Counted from the stretch's first letter, positions 23,461 through 34,756 are shown. The stretch: 64,000 nucleotides of DNA from Chlorophyllum brunneum (GCA_963576785.1 OY756150.1:1612001-1676000), one strand, 5' to 3'. Numbers and translations: made by a program. The notes: generated by a model from the sequence alone, not told the origin.

Positions 23461-23586
23461 TGTTGTCATTTGCACTTTCTAAGCTGCATTCCATGTGAAT
23501 AGCTCTTCAGTAGATTAGTAATATTTCCTCTTAATATTTGACATCAAGGCTATGCCCTCTAACTCACCTTATGCACTGTATTTCAT
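23461..23586 (+). repeat. Truncated copia-1-type LTR (first 126 bp)
   Basis: TGTTGTCATTTGCACTTTC and what follows match the copia-1 LTR start at 4627 up to TGTATTTCAT, where gypsy A2 begins. The rest of this LTR is not found after A2. Confidence 0.8.
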
Positions 23587-23862
23587 TGTTATGAACTATA
23601 GATAGAGAGTACATTCCTATGTATCTGTTTTATTCCCTGTTTCATCCCTTATGGCTGTACTCCTACTGACTTGTTCTACTCGTCCTCTATGACTCCTTTA
23701 CTCTGCTCCCTTATTCTTAGCTCTCACCACTAGTATATAAAGTGTAGTAATACTTGATGTATTCCTTACACTTTACCAATCATATCATCCCTTTCTCTTC
23801 TCTCTACTTCCTTGTCTTTATCCAAAGACTTGCAACCTAAGTCCTAGACTAAGGTCATAACA
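23587..23862 (+). repeat. Gypsy A2 5' LTR
   Basis: It runs from TGTTATGAAC to GTCATAACA. It contains TATATAAAG at 23734-23742 and ACACTTTACCAA at 23768-23779, 34 bases downstream from box start to motif start. Confidence 0.9.
23768..23779 (+). promoter_or_regulatory. Predicted transcript 5' end complementary to the primer site (A2)
   Basis: ACACTTTACCAA lies at the distance expected for initiation from the TATA box. Its reverse complement TTGGTAAAGTGT is found just after the LTR (23864-23875 here, with one mismatch; exact in A3 at 35253-35264). This is the layout of Tf1-type self-priming. Confidence 0.65.
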
Positions 23863-23863
23863 T

Positions 23864-23875
23864 TTGGTAAAGTAT
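23864..23875 (+). other. Gypsy A2 self-complementary primer binding site
   Basis: TTGGTAAAGTAT follows the LTR after one base. Eleven of 12 bases pair with the proposed RNA 5' end in the LTR. Confidence 0.65.
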
Positions 23876-24255
23876 CATTTGACTCACCTTGCAAGAGAGG
23901 TACCACTATTTGTAGCTAGGCTTAGAATAATAGCCTTTGACCAGGACAACAGTATATAAGCAGCAGTAGCTCATTGAGAACACTGAGAAGACCAAGAGCT
24001 CCAAGACCAACAGACATCCAGGGATCACCAGTAACTACTGGATCCAAATGACGAACAGAACCAGAAATCCCTGAAGGCCTTAAGTGGCAGAAATCCAAAC
24101 ACAGCATAGACAAAGACATAGGTCTTTTTGAGACCCTATTCAACACAGATGTTGCCAAGACCACATCCGACATAGAAGTTGCCAAAGCCCCATCCAATAC
24201 AGAAATTGCCAAAACCCATGAGAACAAACACAGTAAACCAGAAACTAAATCAGAA

Positions 24256-25109
24256 ATGGCCAATGAAATCAATTTCCCAAAGAACTTAGCCCCGGAACCA
24301 GGATATTTCAATGGAGATAGAACCAAATTCGACAATTGGTGGAGAGCAATGTCCTTATGGACACTCTTCAACAAGATTGATGACAATGAACAAAAGATAA
24401 TTGGAGTATTGGCATGAATGAAAGGAGGACTAGCAGGTCCTTATGCCAACACCAAGTTACAGACAATTCAAGACCAGCATTTGATGACTTTGCAAAGGAG
24501 ATGGTAGCCACCTTCTCCTTGGGGAATAGGAAAGCAATAGCAGAAGGGGAAATTGAGTTGTTCAAACAGGAAAACAGGAACACTGTGGACTTCTTAATAG
24601 AGTTTGAAGCATTGAAGACCTAAGCAGGAGCAGACAATGCACATGCCATATTCCTCCTCAAAAGACATACTGGAGCAGACATTATCAGAACCATTGTTGG
24701 CTATCCGCCAGCCTCAATCCCAGACACATACGACAAATGGAGGAACATGGTCCTTGCAGTAGGACACGGATATGAAATGACAGACATCACCCAAGGAGAC
24801 ATCAAAACAAGCACAGGAGTCACATATGGAGGTGGAGAACAACCAATGGAGATTGGTAGACAGAGAGCAGACATGGATCAGAACAGCAAACCAAGATGTT
24901 TCAACTGCAACCTATATAGGCATATCACCAAATATTGCTGCAAGAAGATGAAGGTCACATACACCAAAATAATGTGCTATAATTGTGGCAAGCAAGGCCA
25001 TATCTCAAAGAATTGTAAGGCACCAAAGAAAGTGCACATCAGAGAGGTTACAGAGGAAACTGAGCAAGAAGAAGAGGCAAAGGAGGATTTTGCTGAAGGC
25101 TCTGAGTAG
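24256..25109 (+). pseudogene. Gypsy A2 Gag
   Basis: ATG at 24256 starts MANEINFPKNLAPEPGYFNGDRTKFDNWWRA-type sequence. A stop (TGA in MXMKGG at about 24415) and an indel near 24475 break it. The last piece (24747-25109) has CFNCNLYRHITKYC and CYNCGKQGHISKNC, two CCHC nucleocapsid knuckles, and an acidic end, then the conserved GAG TAG stop. A CGA codon as in B (ITRGDV) is CAA here (ITQGD). Confidence 0.85.
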
Positions 25110-28100
25110 GCACAAACCTGCAAGCCAATAAACCTAGAGTTCCTGTTTTACTTCACAATAGACAATATGTGATTCCACAGAAACAGAACTCAATGCACAA
25201 ACTTCTCCTTGATTCAACAATCAGAACAAGGAAGGGACCTAAACAAATCACCACACTGGTAGACTCTGGCTGCACCCACATGTGCATAGCACAGAGAATA
25301 GTAGAAGAAGAATGAATCACAACTAGATCCCTTGAAACTCCAATACAAGTAATCAACGCCAACGGAACCAAAAACAAGAAAGGAGAAATAACAGACATGG
25401 CACAACTGGTATTAAGCAATGGTAAACACATGGAAGAAATTGAAGCAATGGTGACACAACTGGAGAGTGCAGACCTATATCTTGGACATGACTGGCTAGT
25501 CAAACACAACCCGGAAATTGACTGAACAAACAATATAATACACTTCAATAGATGCCTGAAGGATTGTATCACACACCACAATGACATACAGTTCAACAAG
25601 AGAATACGCATGGTAAAAGAACACATAGAGGAAAAGAAAATGGATCAGACCAACCCAGAAGATCTACCAACATACCTATGACAATACACACACCTATTCA
25701 ACAAGAAAAACTTTGACAAACTACCCAAGCACACAATATGGGACCACGAGATAAACCTGTCAGAAAACACACCACTGGTACTACAGTCCAGAGTCTACCT
25801 GATGACAATAATGGAAAAGCAAGAACTACAGAAATTCCTCAACGAAAATATTGCCTCAGGACAAATTCAACCATCACAATCTCCTTATATGACCCCATGT
25901 TTCTTCATACCCAAGAAGGATGGAACCAAGCGACTAGTACAAGATTACAAGAAATAAAACGAACACACAATTAAAGACAAGATGCCACTTCCACTCATAA
26001 GTGAAGTTATTGACAGACTCAAGGATGCAAAAGTCTTCAACAAACTTGACATTATTTGGGGATACAACAACATCTGGATCAGAGAAGGCAATGAATGGAA
26101 AGCAGTGTTTGTAACAAACAATGGATTGTTTGAACCAATGGTCATGTTTTTCGGAATGAGCAACTCACCAGTAACATTCCAAAGGATGATGAACACAGTC
26201 TTCTGAGAGATGCTACATGAAGGAGTGGTCATCAACTACATGGATGACTTTGTCATCCCAGGAACCACACAACAGGAACCTGAAGACAGGATGAAACAAT
26301 TTCTTGATATTGCAGCAAAACACCAGCTGTATTTCAAAAGGTCAAAGTGCTTATTTGACACAAAAGAGATACCAATATTGGGATTTGTGGTTGGACAAGG
26401 CAGCATTAAAATGGAGGAGGAGAAGGTGAAAGTGGTGAAAGATTGGCCAACACCCAAATCCCTGAAAGATGTTGAAAAATTCCTAGGCTTCGCAAACTTC
26501 TACCAACAATTCATACACAACTTCAGCAACATAGCAGCCCCATTACATGAGTTGAAGAAGAAAGACACTCAATGGGTATGGACAGAACAACAGCAACAAG
26601 CCTTCGAAAGAATCAAGGAAAAGGTCACAAGCGAGCTGGTACTAGCAATGCCACAAGACAAGGGACAATACAGAGTGGAAGTAGACATATCAGGCTATGG
26701 AGTAGGAGTGGTACTATCACAGAAACAGAAAGAACACTGGCACCCGATTGCATTCTACTCAAGAACAATGACACCTGCAGAACAAAACTATCAGATCTAT
26801 GACAAGGAACTACTAGCCATCCAGGAAGCAATCAAAACCTGGAGACAATACCTACTCAATGCCAATGAACCATTCAAAATCTGGACCAATCACAAGAACC
26901 TGGAATACTTCCGAAAGCCACAACAACTCACAGAACAACAAGCAAGGTGGCAGATGGAGCTACAAGAATACTATTACACACTAAAACACATTCCTGGAAA
27001 GACCAACATGAAAGCCAACATCTTATTGAGATTAACAAAAACTGATACCACCCGAGACAACACCAATATCATCTTACTACCCGACTACCCATTCGATGAC
27101 AACACAATTACTGTGATCTGACAAATTTGGGAAATCTCAGGAGAAGAAGATCTGAAACACTGACTATGAAAGGAAACAAAAAGGGAAACACAGTGGCTGA
27201 AGGAAAAGGAGAAATGACCAGAGGAGATATGGGAGACAGATGGAGTACCAATATTCGAAGGAAGAATATATGTCCCACCCAACAGCCAAATACAACAAGA
27301 AATACTCCAACAACACCACAATGAGACAGACGTAGGACACCCAGGACAACACTGAATAATCAAACTTCTTAAATGGAGTTATTGGTGGCCTCAAATGTGC
27401 AACAATGTCAAATGATACATCAAAGGATGTGAGGCATGCCAACAAAACAAAATACTCTGAACAAGACCGACAACACACCTTCATGCACTACCAACACCAG
27501 TGGAACCTTGGGAAGAAATATCAATCAATATGATAGGACTATTACCAGAGTCAGAGGGATATGATGCAATACTTGTCATAGTTGATTGTTTCAGCAAAAT
27601 AATCAGACTGTGCACAGTTAACACCACCTTAACATCCAAGAAGCTAGGAGATATCTACCAAGATGATATATGGAGAACACACGGAATACCCTACAGAATC
27701 ATCAGTGACAGAGGTCCACAATTCACATCAAAATTCATGGCAGAACTATGCTGAGCAACAGGCACCCAATGAAACTTATCCATGGCATACCACCCACAAA
27801 CCAACAGTCAAACAGAGCGCATCAACCAGGAGGTCAAGACATACCTCAGAAACATAATAAACCATGTGCAGAACAACTGGAAAAAATGGTTAGCCACAGT
27901 GGAATTCCAATACAATAACAAAACCCACACTGCCACTGGATACTTGCCATTCAAAATAGTTTATGGAAGACACCCCTGGAAAGGAGATATAACAAATGTT
28001 ACCAAGGCACCTGCAATCACGGAACAAATACAGGAGTTACAAAATATGTGACAAGAGGTGATCAAGATGCTACAACATAGCCAGATGCAAATGAAGAAAC

Positions 28101-28592
28101 ATAACAGCACCAAACCAGAACACAAGTATAGTCCAGGAGAACAAGTATGGCTCGAAGCAAGCAACATCAGGACAATGAGACCAACCAAGAAGTTAGATCA
28201 CAAATGTTATGGACCGTTCCAAATAAAAGCAAAAATAGGCAAAACAAGTTACCAACTGGAATTACCTGAAACATAGACAATACATGACATGTTTAACAGC
28301 AGACTCCTCTCTCCCTATCAGAAACCCAAATTTGACAGCCAGTGCACCCCACCACCACTGATGCCTGAGATCATCAATGATGAAGAACAGTACAAAGTAG
28401 AAGAGATCTGAGGACACTGCACGAGAGGATAGTGAAATCAATTCCTAGTATACTGGAAGGGTTATACCTCCGAGGAAGACACATGGGAGGATGAGTCAGA
28501 ACTGGAAAATGCTAAGGAGGCAGTTCAGGAATTTTTAGACAAGATTTCGAGGACGAAACCTATAAAAGGGGGGGTAAAAAGCAACAATTATG
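25110..28592 (+). pseudogene. Gypsy A2 Pol (protease, RT, RNase H, integrase, chromodomain)
   Basis: Pol is in the -1 frame after the Gag stop. Protease TTLVDSGCTHMCIA lies at about 25254. RT (25982-26206 and 26210 on) has KLDIIWGYNNIWI and YMDDFVIPG. RNase H has VEVDISGYGVGVV and IYDKELLAIQEAIKTW. Integrase has the HHCC-like WWPQMCNN...CEACQQNK region, DILVIVDCFSKI-type core, ISDRGPQFTSKF and ERINQEVKTYLR. The chromodomain is near 28450 (KGYTSEEDTWEDESEL). TGA, TAG and TGG-to-TGA stops break it; many TGA are CGA in A4 or B. Confidence 0.88.
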
Positions 28593-29360
28593 AATAACAA
28601 ACCTCGTATTACAAGAGATCACTACACCAAACACACCTCACACTGTATCCACTGTACCCTAGACTTCACCAACTACCTCCACAACACACCATGCACGCCA
28701 AGCACAAACCCACCCTTTTCCCAGCCAATGACACAGAGTTTGAACAAGAACTCAACAATCTCCTTGACACCCAGTCCACCAAAGAACAAATCAAACACTA
28801 TACCTCTACCACCAAAGGACTCACATATATCACCCATACCATCAACAACCCCCAAATCCAAGCAAAAGCCCTAAGCTATATTCTACTCATTACTACTATC
28901 AGAGCCCTTCTAGCTGCCATGTCAACTGAGAAGCATGAACTCATGAAGGAATTACTGGATAAAGCAGCAATCAACCTCAATGTCTTGGTATACACAGATA
29001 TGAAACAATGCATCCAAAGTGTCTTAGTTATGACAGGCAAAAGATTCAACCATCTCACTGACTCAAGTGACAATCCCATATACAAACTGGCCCAACAACT
29101 TATGGATCTCAACTCTTACACCCCCACCACACTACCCAACAAACTACTGTACCACAAAGAAGATGAACAAGAGTGGCTAGACAAAGAAATGGAAGGAATT
29201 GAGAAATCTGTAGCCAACCAGCTAATGAAACCAGATATGAGGGATGAAGTAAATCACCTACTGATTCACATTCCCAACTTCAACCTCCCCTGCTAGACCT
29301 ATCATATTCAACCCACCTTAATCCTATTTAATACTGAAGGACAGAGGACAACTTGGTGAC

Positions 29361-29375
29361 AACTATTGGCAAGAA
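29361..29375. repeat. LINE L2 target site duplication, left
   Basis: AACTATTGGCAAGAA is repeated as AACTATTGGCAAAAA at 30373-30387, one base different. Confidence 0.88.
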
Positions 29376-30372
29376 TACATAACTGGTTACAAATGGTCAC
29401 CTGGCCCAACTGACATTAAGACTAACAAATACTCCACTCCCTCAATTACCTTTGCATGAAATCAGCCAAACAAGCCCTCAAAGCTTGGCAGGGCATGTTC
29501 ACATTTGCCACCTACAGTGGTAGCAGCTTCCTCTATCTCCAGATGCAAGTGATAGTGCCTCTGCCTTACCATCTCACCTCAACTCTGGTCTATGGATCCA
29601 TGAGTATGGCTACTCCCCCCAGCTGTTTGTGAGGGCCTGTCAGGCTATTCTCTGTCATACCCCTATTGGAGAATACTACCTAAGGTTCTTTCCTAATAAA
29701 ACCCTCTCTTGCCATCACTGTGGAAGCCAGCTTATCCAGACTTGCTCACATATCCTCTGTTGCTGCCCCTACTTTGGCCACTACTATCCTGTCTCTACTA
29801 TAAAGGAACTTGCCAACTTCCTAAGGTGTAATCCAACAGCCTTCACCTTTCCCCCAGAACCTAAAGTATCTCAACTTTAACAACAGATGCAGTCCCTTTG
29901 TCCACTACATTCTCTTGTTTGCCAGAAATTCAGGTCTGTTCTGATGTGAGTCCTTTTCTCTTTATCCTTTTCTTTGTGCTTTTGGTTATGGACTTCTAAC
30001 CCCATTTCTCTTATCTCTCCCCTTTTTGCTTGTCTACCTTTTAGTTAGTCTTGCTTCTATCTTCATCATTTCTGTGGTATCTGGACAATACCCTTCCATA
30101 TGCTAGTATACAGTTTGTTGTTTCTATTTTGTGATTGTGAATTGGTTTGGTACTTTCTCTTTATCCATTTCTCTTTCTCCTTCTCTCTGTCTGGAATTAA
30201 CATATGACAATAAATACCAAAGAACACTCTAGTCTATGGTCTAGATGGCATCAAGTTTCATAAGGTTTCCTTTCCCTTCTCTAAACTTTAGTACTTGTAC
30301 CTTTTGTATATATGTACATGTGGACTGCATTCAAGCACTGCTATATAAATTGTTGATTTAAAAAATAAATAA
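29376..30372 (+). mobile_element. LINE L2: 997 bp 5'-truncated copy
   Basis: It matches the last fifth of LINE L1: the end of RNase H onward, including RACQAILCHTPIGEYYLRFFPN and CHHCGSQLIQTCSHILCCC in the frame to 29880, then the family 3' UTR with CACTGCTATATAAATTG and a short A-rich tail. It is inserted in ORF3 of gypsy A2. Confidence 0.9.
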
Positions 30373-30625
30373 AACTATTGGCAAAAAATAGTTCACAACC
30401 TCATCACAGCAGAGACCAACAACACCACCACCTTCCAAAACTGTACCATTGCCCTCTTTCAAAGAGGACAAGACCACACCCTCTTCTGGATTGGATACCA
30501 ATGCCATTCTGGAACTCCTATGATTGGTCCAAACAAATGACAACCCATTAACACCTTGCACAAGGAAAAGGACATTAAGTAGGTTACTATACTTCATGAG
30601 ATCATGAACATAAAACAGGAGGTAT

Positions 30626-30938
30626 TGTTATAAACTATTCTTAGCTGCTTTATTACTATTATATGCCTATTACCTTGTGTACTATCTATCTTACATCTAT
30701 CTGTTTCATCTCCTGTTTTACCCATAAAGCTGTACTTCTTCTGACTCATTCTACTTGCCCCTATGGCTCACTTACTCTATTCTCTCTTATTATCAGAGCT
30801 CACCATTAGTATATAAAGTATAGTAATACTTGATGTATTCCTTACACTTTACCAATCATATTATTCCTTCCTCTTCTCTCTACTTCCTTGTCTTTATCCA
30901 ATGACTTGCAACCTGAATCCTAGACTAAGGTTGTAATA
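30626..30938 (+). repeat. Gypsy A2 3' LTR
   Basis: It starts TGTTATAAAC after the purine tract AACAGGAGGTAT and ends GGTTGTAATA, a CpG-decayed form of GGTCGTAACA. It carries TATATAAAG and CTTACACTTTACCAATC like the 5' LTR. Confidence 0.85.
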
Positions 30939-30959
30939 TATAGGATGTGGTATCTTTAT

Positions 30960-31640
30960 TGATCAAAGCCAAAGAGAATCAAAGATCTCCATCATGCAGA
31001 ATGCACATGTTCACAAAGTGAACTTCATTTGAAGACATACCCTGACAATACTATCTACTCAGGAATGGTTTACCACAAACATCATAAATGACAGTCTTTC
31101 CATCAGAGGTTTTTGCAATCAAACTGGTTTTATCTGTGATGGATCTGGTCAAGAGAAGTCTCATATCTAACTTAGGTATATAATATACCAGGTAAAAGCA
31201 CAATGTATGTCACTTAGTTTTGCCCAACTCTAGTTTTACTTCTGTCTCTAAATAGACAGTGCCATAGGAACCGGTAGACAAAGTGGTTCCACCTGCAATT
31301 GTAGTGGAGTTGAAGGAGCCCTCAACAATGTCAACAAGATCCTTTTTGTGTGAAGTCATATTAAGGGAGCTGCTAGAGTCCAGGAGCCATTTATCACTTA
31401 TTCTGCAAGGTCACCTATTCATTGCACATTTACATGTGCTAATGCAGCTATGTGTTATTTCATATGTATTCTTTACTCTAGTGAAAAGAGGAGAGAATGT
31501 AATATCTGATTTATTTAATTGCATATGTACATATGTATATAAGTGTCCATTAATAGTCTGGCTATTTATCCAAGACTCTATATCAGCTGAGGTTGCACTC
31601 TGTGCACCCAGTCTCCTTGGACATCAGCAACACATATGAG
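30960..31640 (-). pseudogene. Copia-1b protease region
   Basis: Reverse-strand sequence matches copia-1 842-1420 base by base with scattered changes, including the segment for KWLLDSSSSLNMTS, a decayed form of the DSGA protease motif. Stops and indels are present, and no long frame remains on the coding strand. Confidence 0.7.
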
Positions 31641-31662
31641 ATACCTGCAGCAAATCTCAGAT

Positions 31663-31968
31663 TTATTTATATAAAGAGCTAGCAAGATCTGGCTTACCTG
31701 CTATTGTTTTGTCTGAGTAATCCTTATCCTCAGACCCCAGAGACACTGCATCCTTGTCTATCTTGATGGCAGTTGGAGCTTGGATGCTGACAACCAGTTT
31801 GGCAGCTGCTGGGATACCAAAGAGTTTGGTAGCTACTGGGATGCCAAAGAGTTTGTCAATCTCCATAATGGAGGTGGCTATCAAAGGAGAGGCCAGACAG
31901 GGAAAGGAAATGTTTCCCATGTGTTTCTCATAAAGATCCAAGGCTTTCACCTTGGCAGCCACATACAA
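31663..31968 (-). pseudogene. Copia-1b Gag piece
   Basis: The 101-codon frame has KVKALDLYEKHMGN and GSEDKDYSDKTIAGKPDLASSLYK, as in copia-1 at 440-710. A short duplication of KLFGIP(V/A)A(T/A)K is unique to this copy. Confidence 0.7.
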
Positions 31969-31978
31969 AGATAAGCAG

Positions 31979-31984
31979 CACCAG
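31979..31984. repeat. Duplication CACCAG, left of the 2.47 kb insertion
   Basis: CACCAG occurs here and at 34455-34460. Copia-1 has only one copy at the matching point (CTGGTG, about 418), so it is a target duplication of 4-6 bp. Confidence 0.8.
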
Positions 31985-32755
31985 TGATATGCTGTAAAAA
32001 TACATAATCATATTTATTAAGAATTTTATGTGATTGTAGCTATCAACTATGTAGTTATATGCCTACAGCTATCACTCCTGACTTATATAACAATGAATTT
32101 GACATCTAAAAGGATAAACTATGAATCATTAAACTCAGGGAACTATCCTAAGGTCAACTAGAGAGACTGGCAAGACTAGTAGTCTAATACTCCAAGTCTA
32201 CCTCTGTGTACCAGAGAGAAAACTTCCAGTGTAGGAAAACTGTGCTACACCACCTGGAATATGTTTTCAGAATGTCTAAAAGTAACATGGATTAAGAATA
32301 GAAGGATCCCATAATAAAATAAGATGTAGAAGTCTGCTATTATAAAACCCAAAGGCACATAGCTACTTAGAATGTAAAAGAATTGAGAGCCTCATAAGGA
32401 AGTCTCAAACAAAGAAAATAGGAGAATCAAAGAATACAGATGTGCATGTAAAAAGCTTCTGGATAAGATCATGAAAACTTCCCTTCCATGAAACTCTCTC
32501 TAATGAATAAAGAATATAACTTGGACTATGCTTGGTTACCCCTGAGTATACCTGGGCCAGGTTAATTAAAGATAATGAATATGAATACTCCTAAAAGACA
32601 TGGCTTTGACCATACTAAATTAAAACATGAATACAATAACCCTTATAGACCCCTCTAGACTATAGCTTGGACTGTTACAAAGACTCTAAAGCCCCTGTAA
32701 AAATCATATGTTACTTGTGCCCTAGACCTAGTTTCCTTTCCTGTAGACCCAAGAA

Positions 32756-32766
32756 ATATATAAAAA
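32756..32766 (+). promoter_or_regulatory. TATA-like sequence in the 2.47 kb insertion
   Basis: ATATATAAAAA lies centrally in the insertion, followed by a pyrimidine-rich stretch with CCTGCCCC. If the insertion is an LTR in plus orientation, this would be its promoter. This is inference only. Confidence 0.3.
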
Positions 32767-33393
32767 ACCCTTGGTTGGACTGGAGAAGACAAGTATCCTG
32801 CCCCTAGCAGTTCACTAGAAATTTAATTGCAAATTTCAAGTGTTTTTGTGTGATTTAAGGCATACTTTGGTCATAGACCAAAGATCTAAGAATAAAAGAA
32901 TTATATAAGACTTAAAGAATTGACTTTTAGACAATCTTGGCTATATAGTCAAGTAGCTTTAAGTTTAGAAACTGACTGTGCTAGTGTCAAGAGGACATTT
33001 TGAGTGAGTAGTTTGACCTGGAACAATTGTCTAAAGATCCAAAGAGTTAGTTAGTCAAGATTTTCAGTAATTTAGTCAAGAACTCTAATAGCACTGTGAA
33101 ATAAGTTACTGCTATTATAGAGACCTATTGTTACAGATTCAGCTACTAAGGGCAATCGAAGAGGATGCGACCTCTAGGGTATGGCCTTAATACCTATCTC
33201 AGCCAAGTAACCAGATAAGCAAATGTTATCAAACTGTCATTACTTAACCAAGAAATGGAAATCCCATTTATCTCATAGCTCTGAGTGATGAGGGCAAGTA
33301 GAGAATAAGCAGTTAAGCAATCTTCTATTGATTGACAGCAACTGTCAACGGAAACTCTTCTTGGGCAATCAAGAAGGCTATCCCTGTAGAAGA

Positions 33394-33411
33394 TCAAAGC
33401 TTAAGCTTTGA
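33394..33411. repeat. 18 bp perfect palindrome
   Basis: TCAAAGCTTAAGCTTTGA reads the same on both strands. It lies inside the 2.47 kb insertion between the repeat cluster and the TATA-like region. Confidence 0.9.
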
Positions 33412-33483
33412 CTTCCTAATACAGTTGGCTATTTATACTAACTACTTCTTTTCTATAAATACTACAGAGTATAGATAACGAGA

Positions 33484-33626
33484 CTGAAACACATTTCACA
33501 ATGTGAAACTGATAGATATGAAACTTCAAGGTGAAACACTACTAAAGATAAACGTGAAACTGATAAAGATGAAACAGCTAAGCATAGAACGAAGTGAAAC
33601 TGATGATGGTGAAACAGATGAGTGCT
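33484..33626 (+). repeat. Cluster of GTGAAAC / ATGAAAC repeats
   Basis: At least eight (A/G)TGAAAC-type motifs occur in about 140 bases, several inside a longer unit GTGAAACTGATARAGATGAAAC. The cluster ends at the stop codon of the minus-strand frame. Confidence 0.8.
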
Positions 33627-34261
33627 TACTCATCCTCAGAGATCTCAGATGACAATGATGGAGATTCATCGGAACAGCTACAGTCACAAGACATGTAGGA
33701 CAAAGTGGTAGAAGATGATGATGACGATGGTGGTGATGGAAGAACTGCATCCATAGGATGGTCGAAGTCAGATGATAGGGATAATGTAGATGTGATTGGT
33801 TCTTCGGAGAGATAGGACTCGGGTGACTTGACAAAGGCTTGAGTAGATTGCAATAGCAGATGAGGAGAATTGTTGCTGTTACTACTGGGTACAGCGGGTT
33901 CATCGTCTGGTGATAAGTCTTTGGGTCACATTTCTATGCAATAGATTCCATCAGCAATTTGTTGGTGAATGAGTGCTTCAAGCACTGGACCATGAGTGTA
34001 CATGTAGGGGTGGATGTACTGTATAGTTTCTTCAGTGGTTGGTCATGCTTTCCAACCATTGTTCCAGGCGCCGTAGAGGTTGTTCTCGATGGTGCATAAG
34101 TAGAGTCCATCGGTGTCGCATACATATAAGTATGGTGTGTATTTCCAGGCTAGTTGGAGTAGAGAGTCAATAACGGTGTTATTGGATTGTGGTGGTGGGA
34201 CAAGTGGTATTGCTTCTGGAAACTTGTTGTAACCTCTGATGTAGGTTTGAGGTTTGGACAT
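33626..34261 (-). pseudogene. Unknown 211-codon ORF with two TGA, in the 2.47 kb insertion
   Basis: ATG at 34261 starts MSKPQTYIRGYNKFPEAIPL. One frame runs to the stop at 33626, broken only by TGA after WNNGWKA and after IYCIEM. Both could be CGA codons changed at CpG. The N-terminal half looks globular (aromatic-rich, LLQLAWKYTPYLYVCDTDGLYLCTI spanning two lines of strand-like sequence). The C-terminal half is Ser/Pro/Asp-rich with a poly-Ser run and an acidic SEISEDE end. I recognise no family. It is perhaps a small regulatory or structural protein of the inserted element. Confidence 0.5.
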
Positions 34262-34525
34262 AACACCTATTTTCTGATATAAGTTTTGGTTTTATCTTAG
34301 CATAAATCTATAGTTATAACCTTTGGTTTCTACTCCCTTATTTCTCTGTTTATTATCCCCCATGAATTCATTATAGGGACTCATAGTAGCTATTTGGCTA
34401 CATTGAGTTGGTTGTTGTTAAATAAATCTTACATACAATCTATTCTATCCTCTACACCAGAGATCTTGAGATTTCTCAGCAAACTCTGTCAGCTATGAGA
34501 GGAGGGGAGAGGTTAATCCAGAGGA

Positions 34526-34756
34526 TTATGCCTCAGCAACAAGGCTGCAGGTACTCTTTTTTGGTTTGGTGGTCAACTTGGCAAAGCCAAAATTGACTGA
34601 GTCTATGGTATAAGCCAGCTTGTTCTTTTCCTGCACCCCTCTTCCTGCATTGCCTCTTCTTTTTCTCTCTCTCAGCCTGAGACTGCTGCTGCTGTTTCTG
34701 CTAGGGGGGGTTGCTGCTGCTGCAGTTGGGGAGTGTATTGTTGCTGCTACCCTCAC
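34526..34756 (-). pseudogene. Copia-1b 5' Gag piece
   Basis: The 76-codon frame has YTIDSVNFGFAKLTTKPKKSTCSLVAEA, matching copia-1 at 255-350, after a Lys/Arg-rich stretch. The frame stops where copia-1 reads W (TGG), here TAA. Confidence 0.7.

Larger units (their letters stand above)
28691..30540 (+). pseudogene. Gypsy A2 ORF3, split by LINE L2
   Basis: ATG at 28691 in good context (ACCATGCA) opens MHAKHKPTLFPANDTEFEQELNN and runs to 29296. After a frame break it continues across the LINE duplication to 30388-30540, where ALFQRGQDHTLFWIGYQ and GTPMIGPNK match A4 and B ORF3 ends. The unsplit product would be about 280 residues, Leu-rich and mostly helical, with no signal peptide or membrane segment seen. 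Function unknown. Confidence 0.7.
23587..30938 (+). mobile_element. Gypsy A2: old Ty3/gypsy chromovirus split by LINE L2
   Basis: 5' LTR (23587-23862), self-primer site, broken Gag, broken Pol, ORF3 and 3' LTR (30626-30938) are all in plus order. The LTRs differ in length (276 and 313 bp) and in many bases, so the copy is old. The flanks do not match (TTCAT on the left, TATAG on the right), suggesting recombination between two elements. CpG is nearly absent. Confidence 0.88.
31985..34454. mobile_element. 2.47 kb insertion of unknown class
   Basis: This block is absent from copia-1 and is bounded by the duplicated CACCAG. Read with a 4 bp duplication its ends are TGATATGC...CTCTACA (TG...CA, LTR-like); with 6 bp they are TGATAT...CTCTA. 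It holds a minus-strand 211-codon frame with two TGA, a cluster of GTGAAAC repeats, an 18 bp palindrome and a plus-strand TATA sequence at 32756. I found no RT, transposase or internal direct LTR pair. It may be a large solo LTR or a non-autonomous element. Confidence 0.65.
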
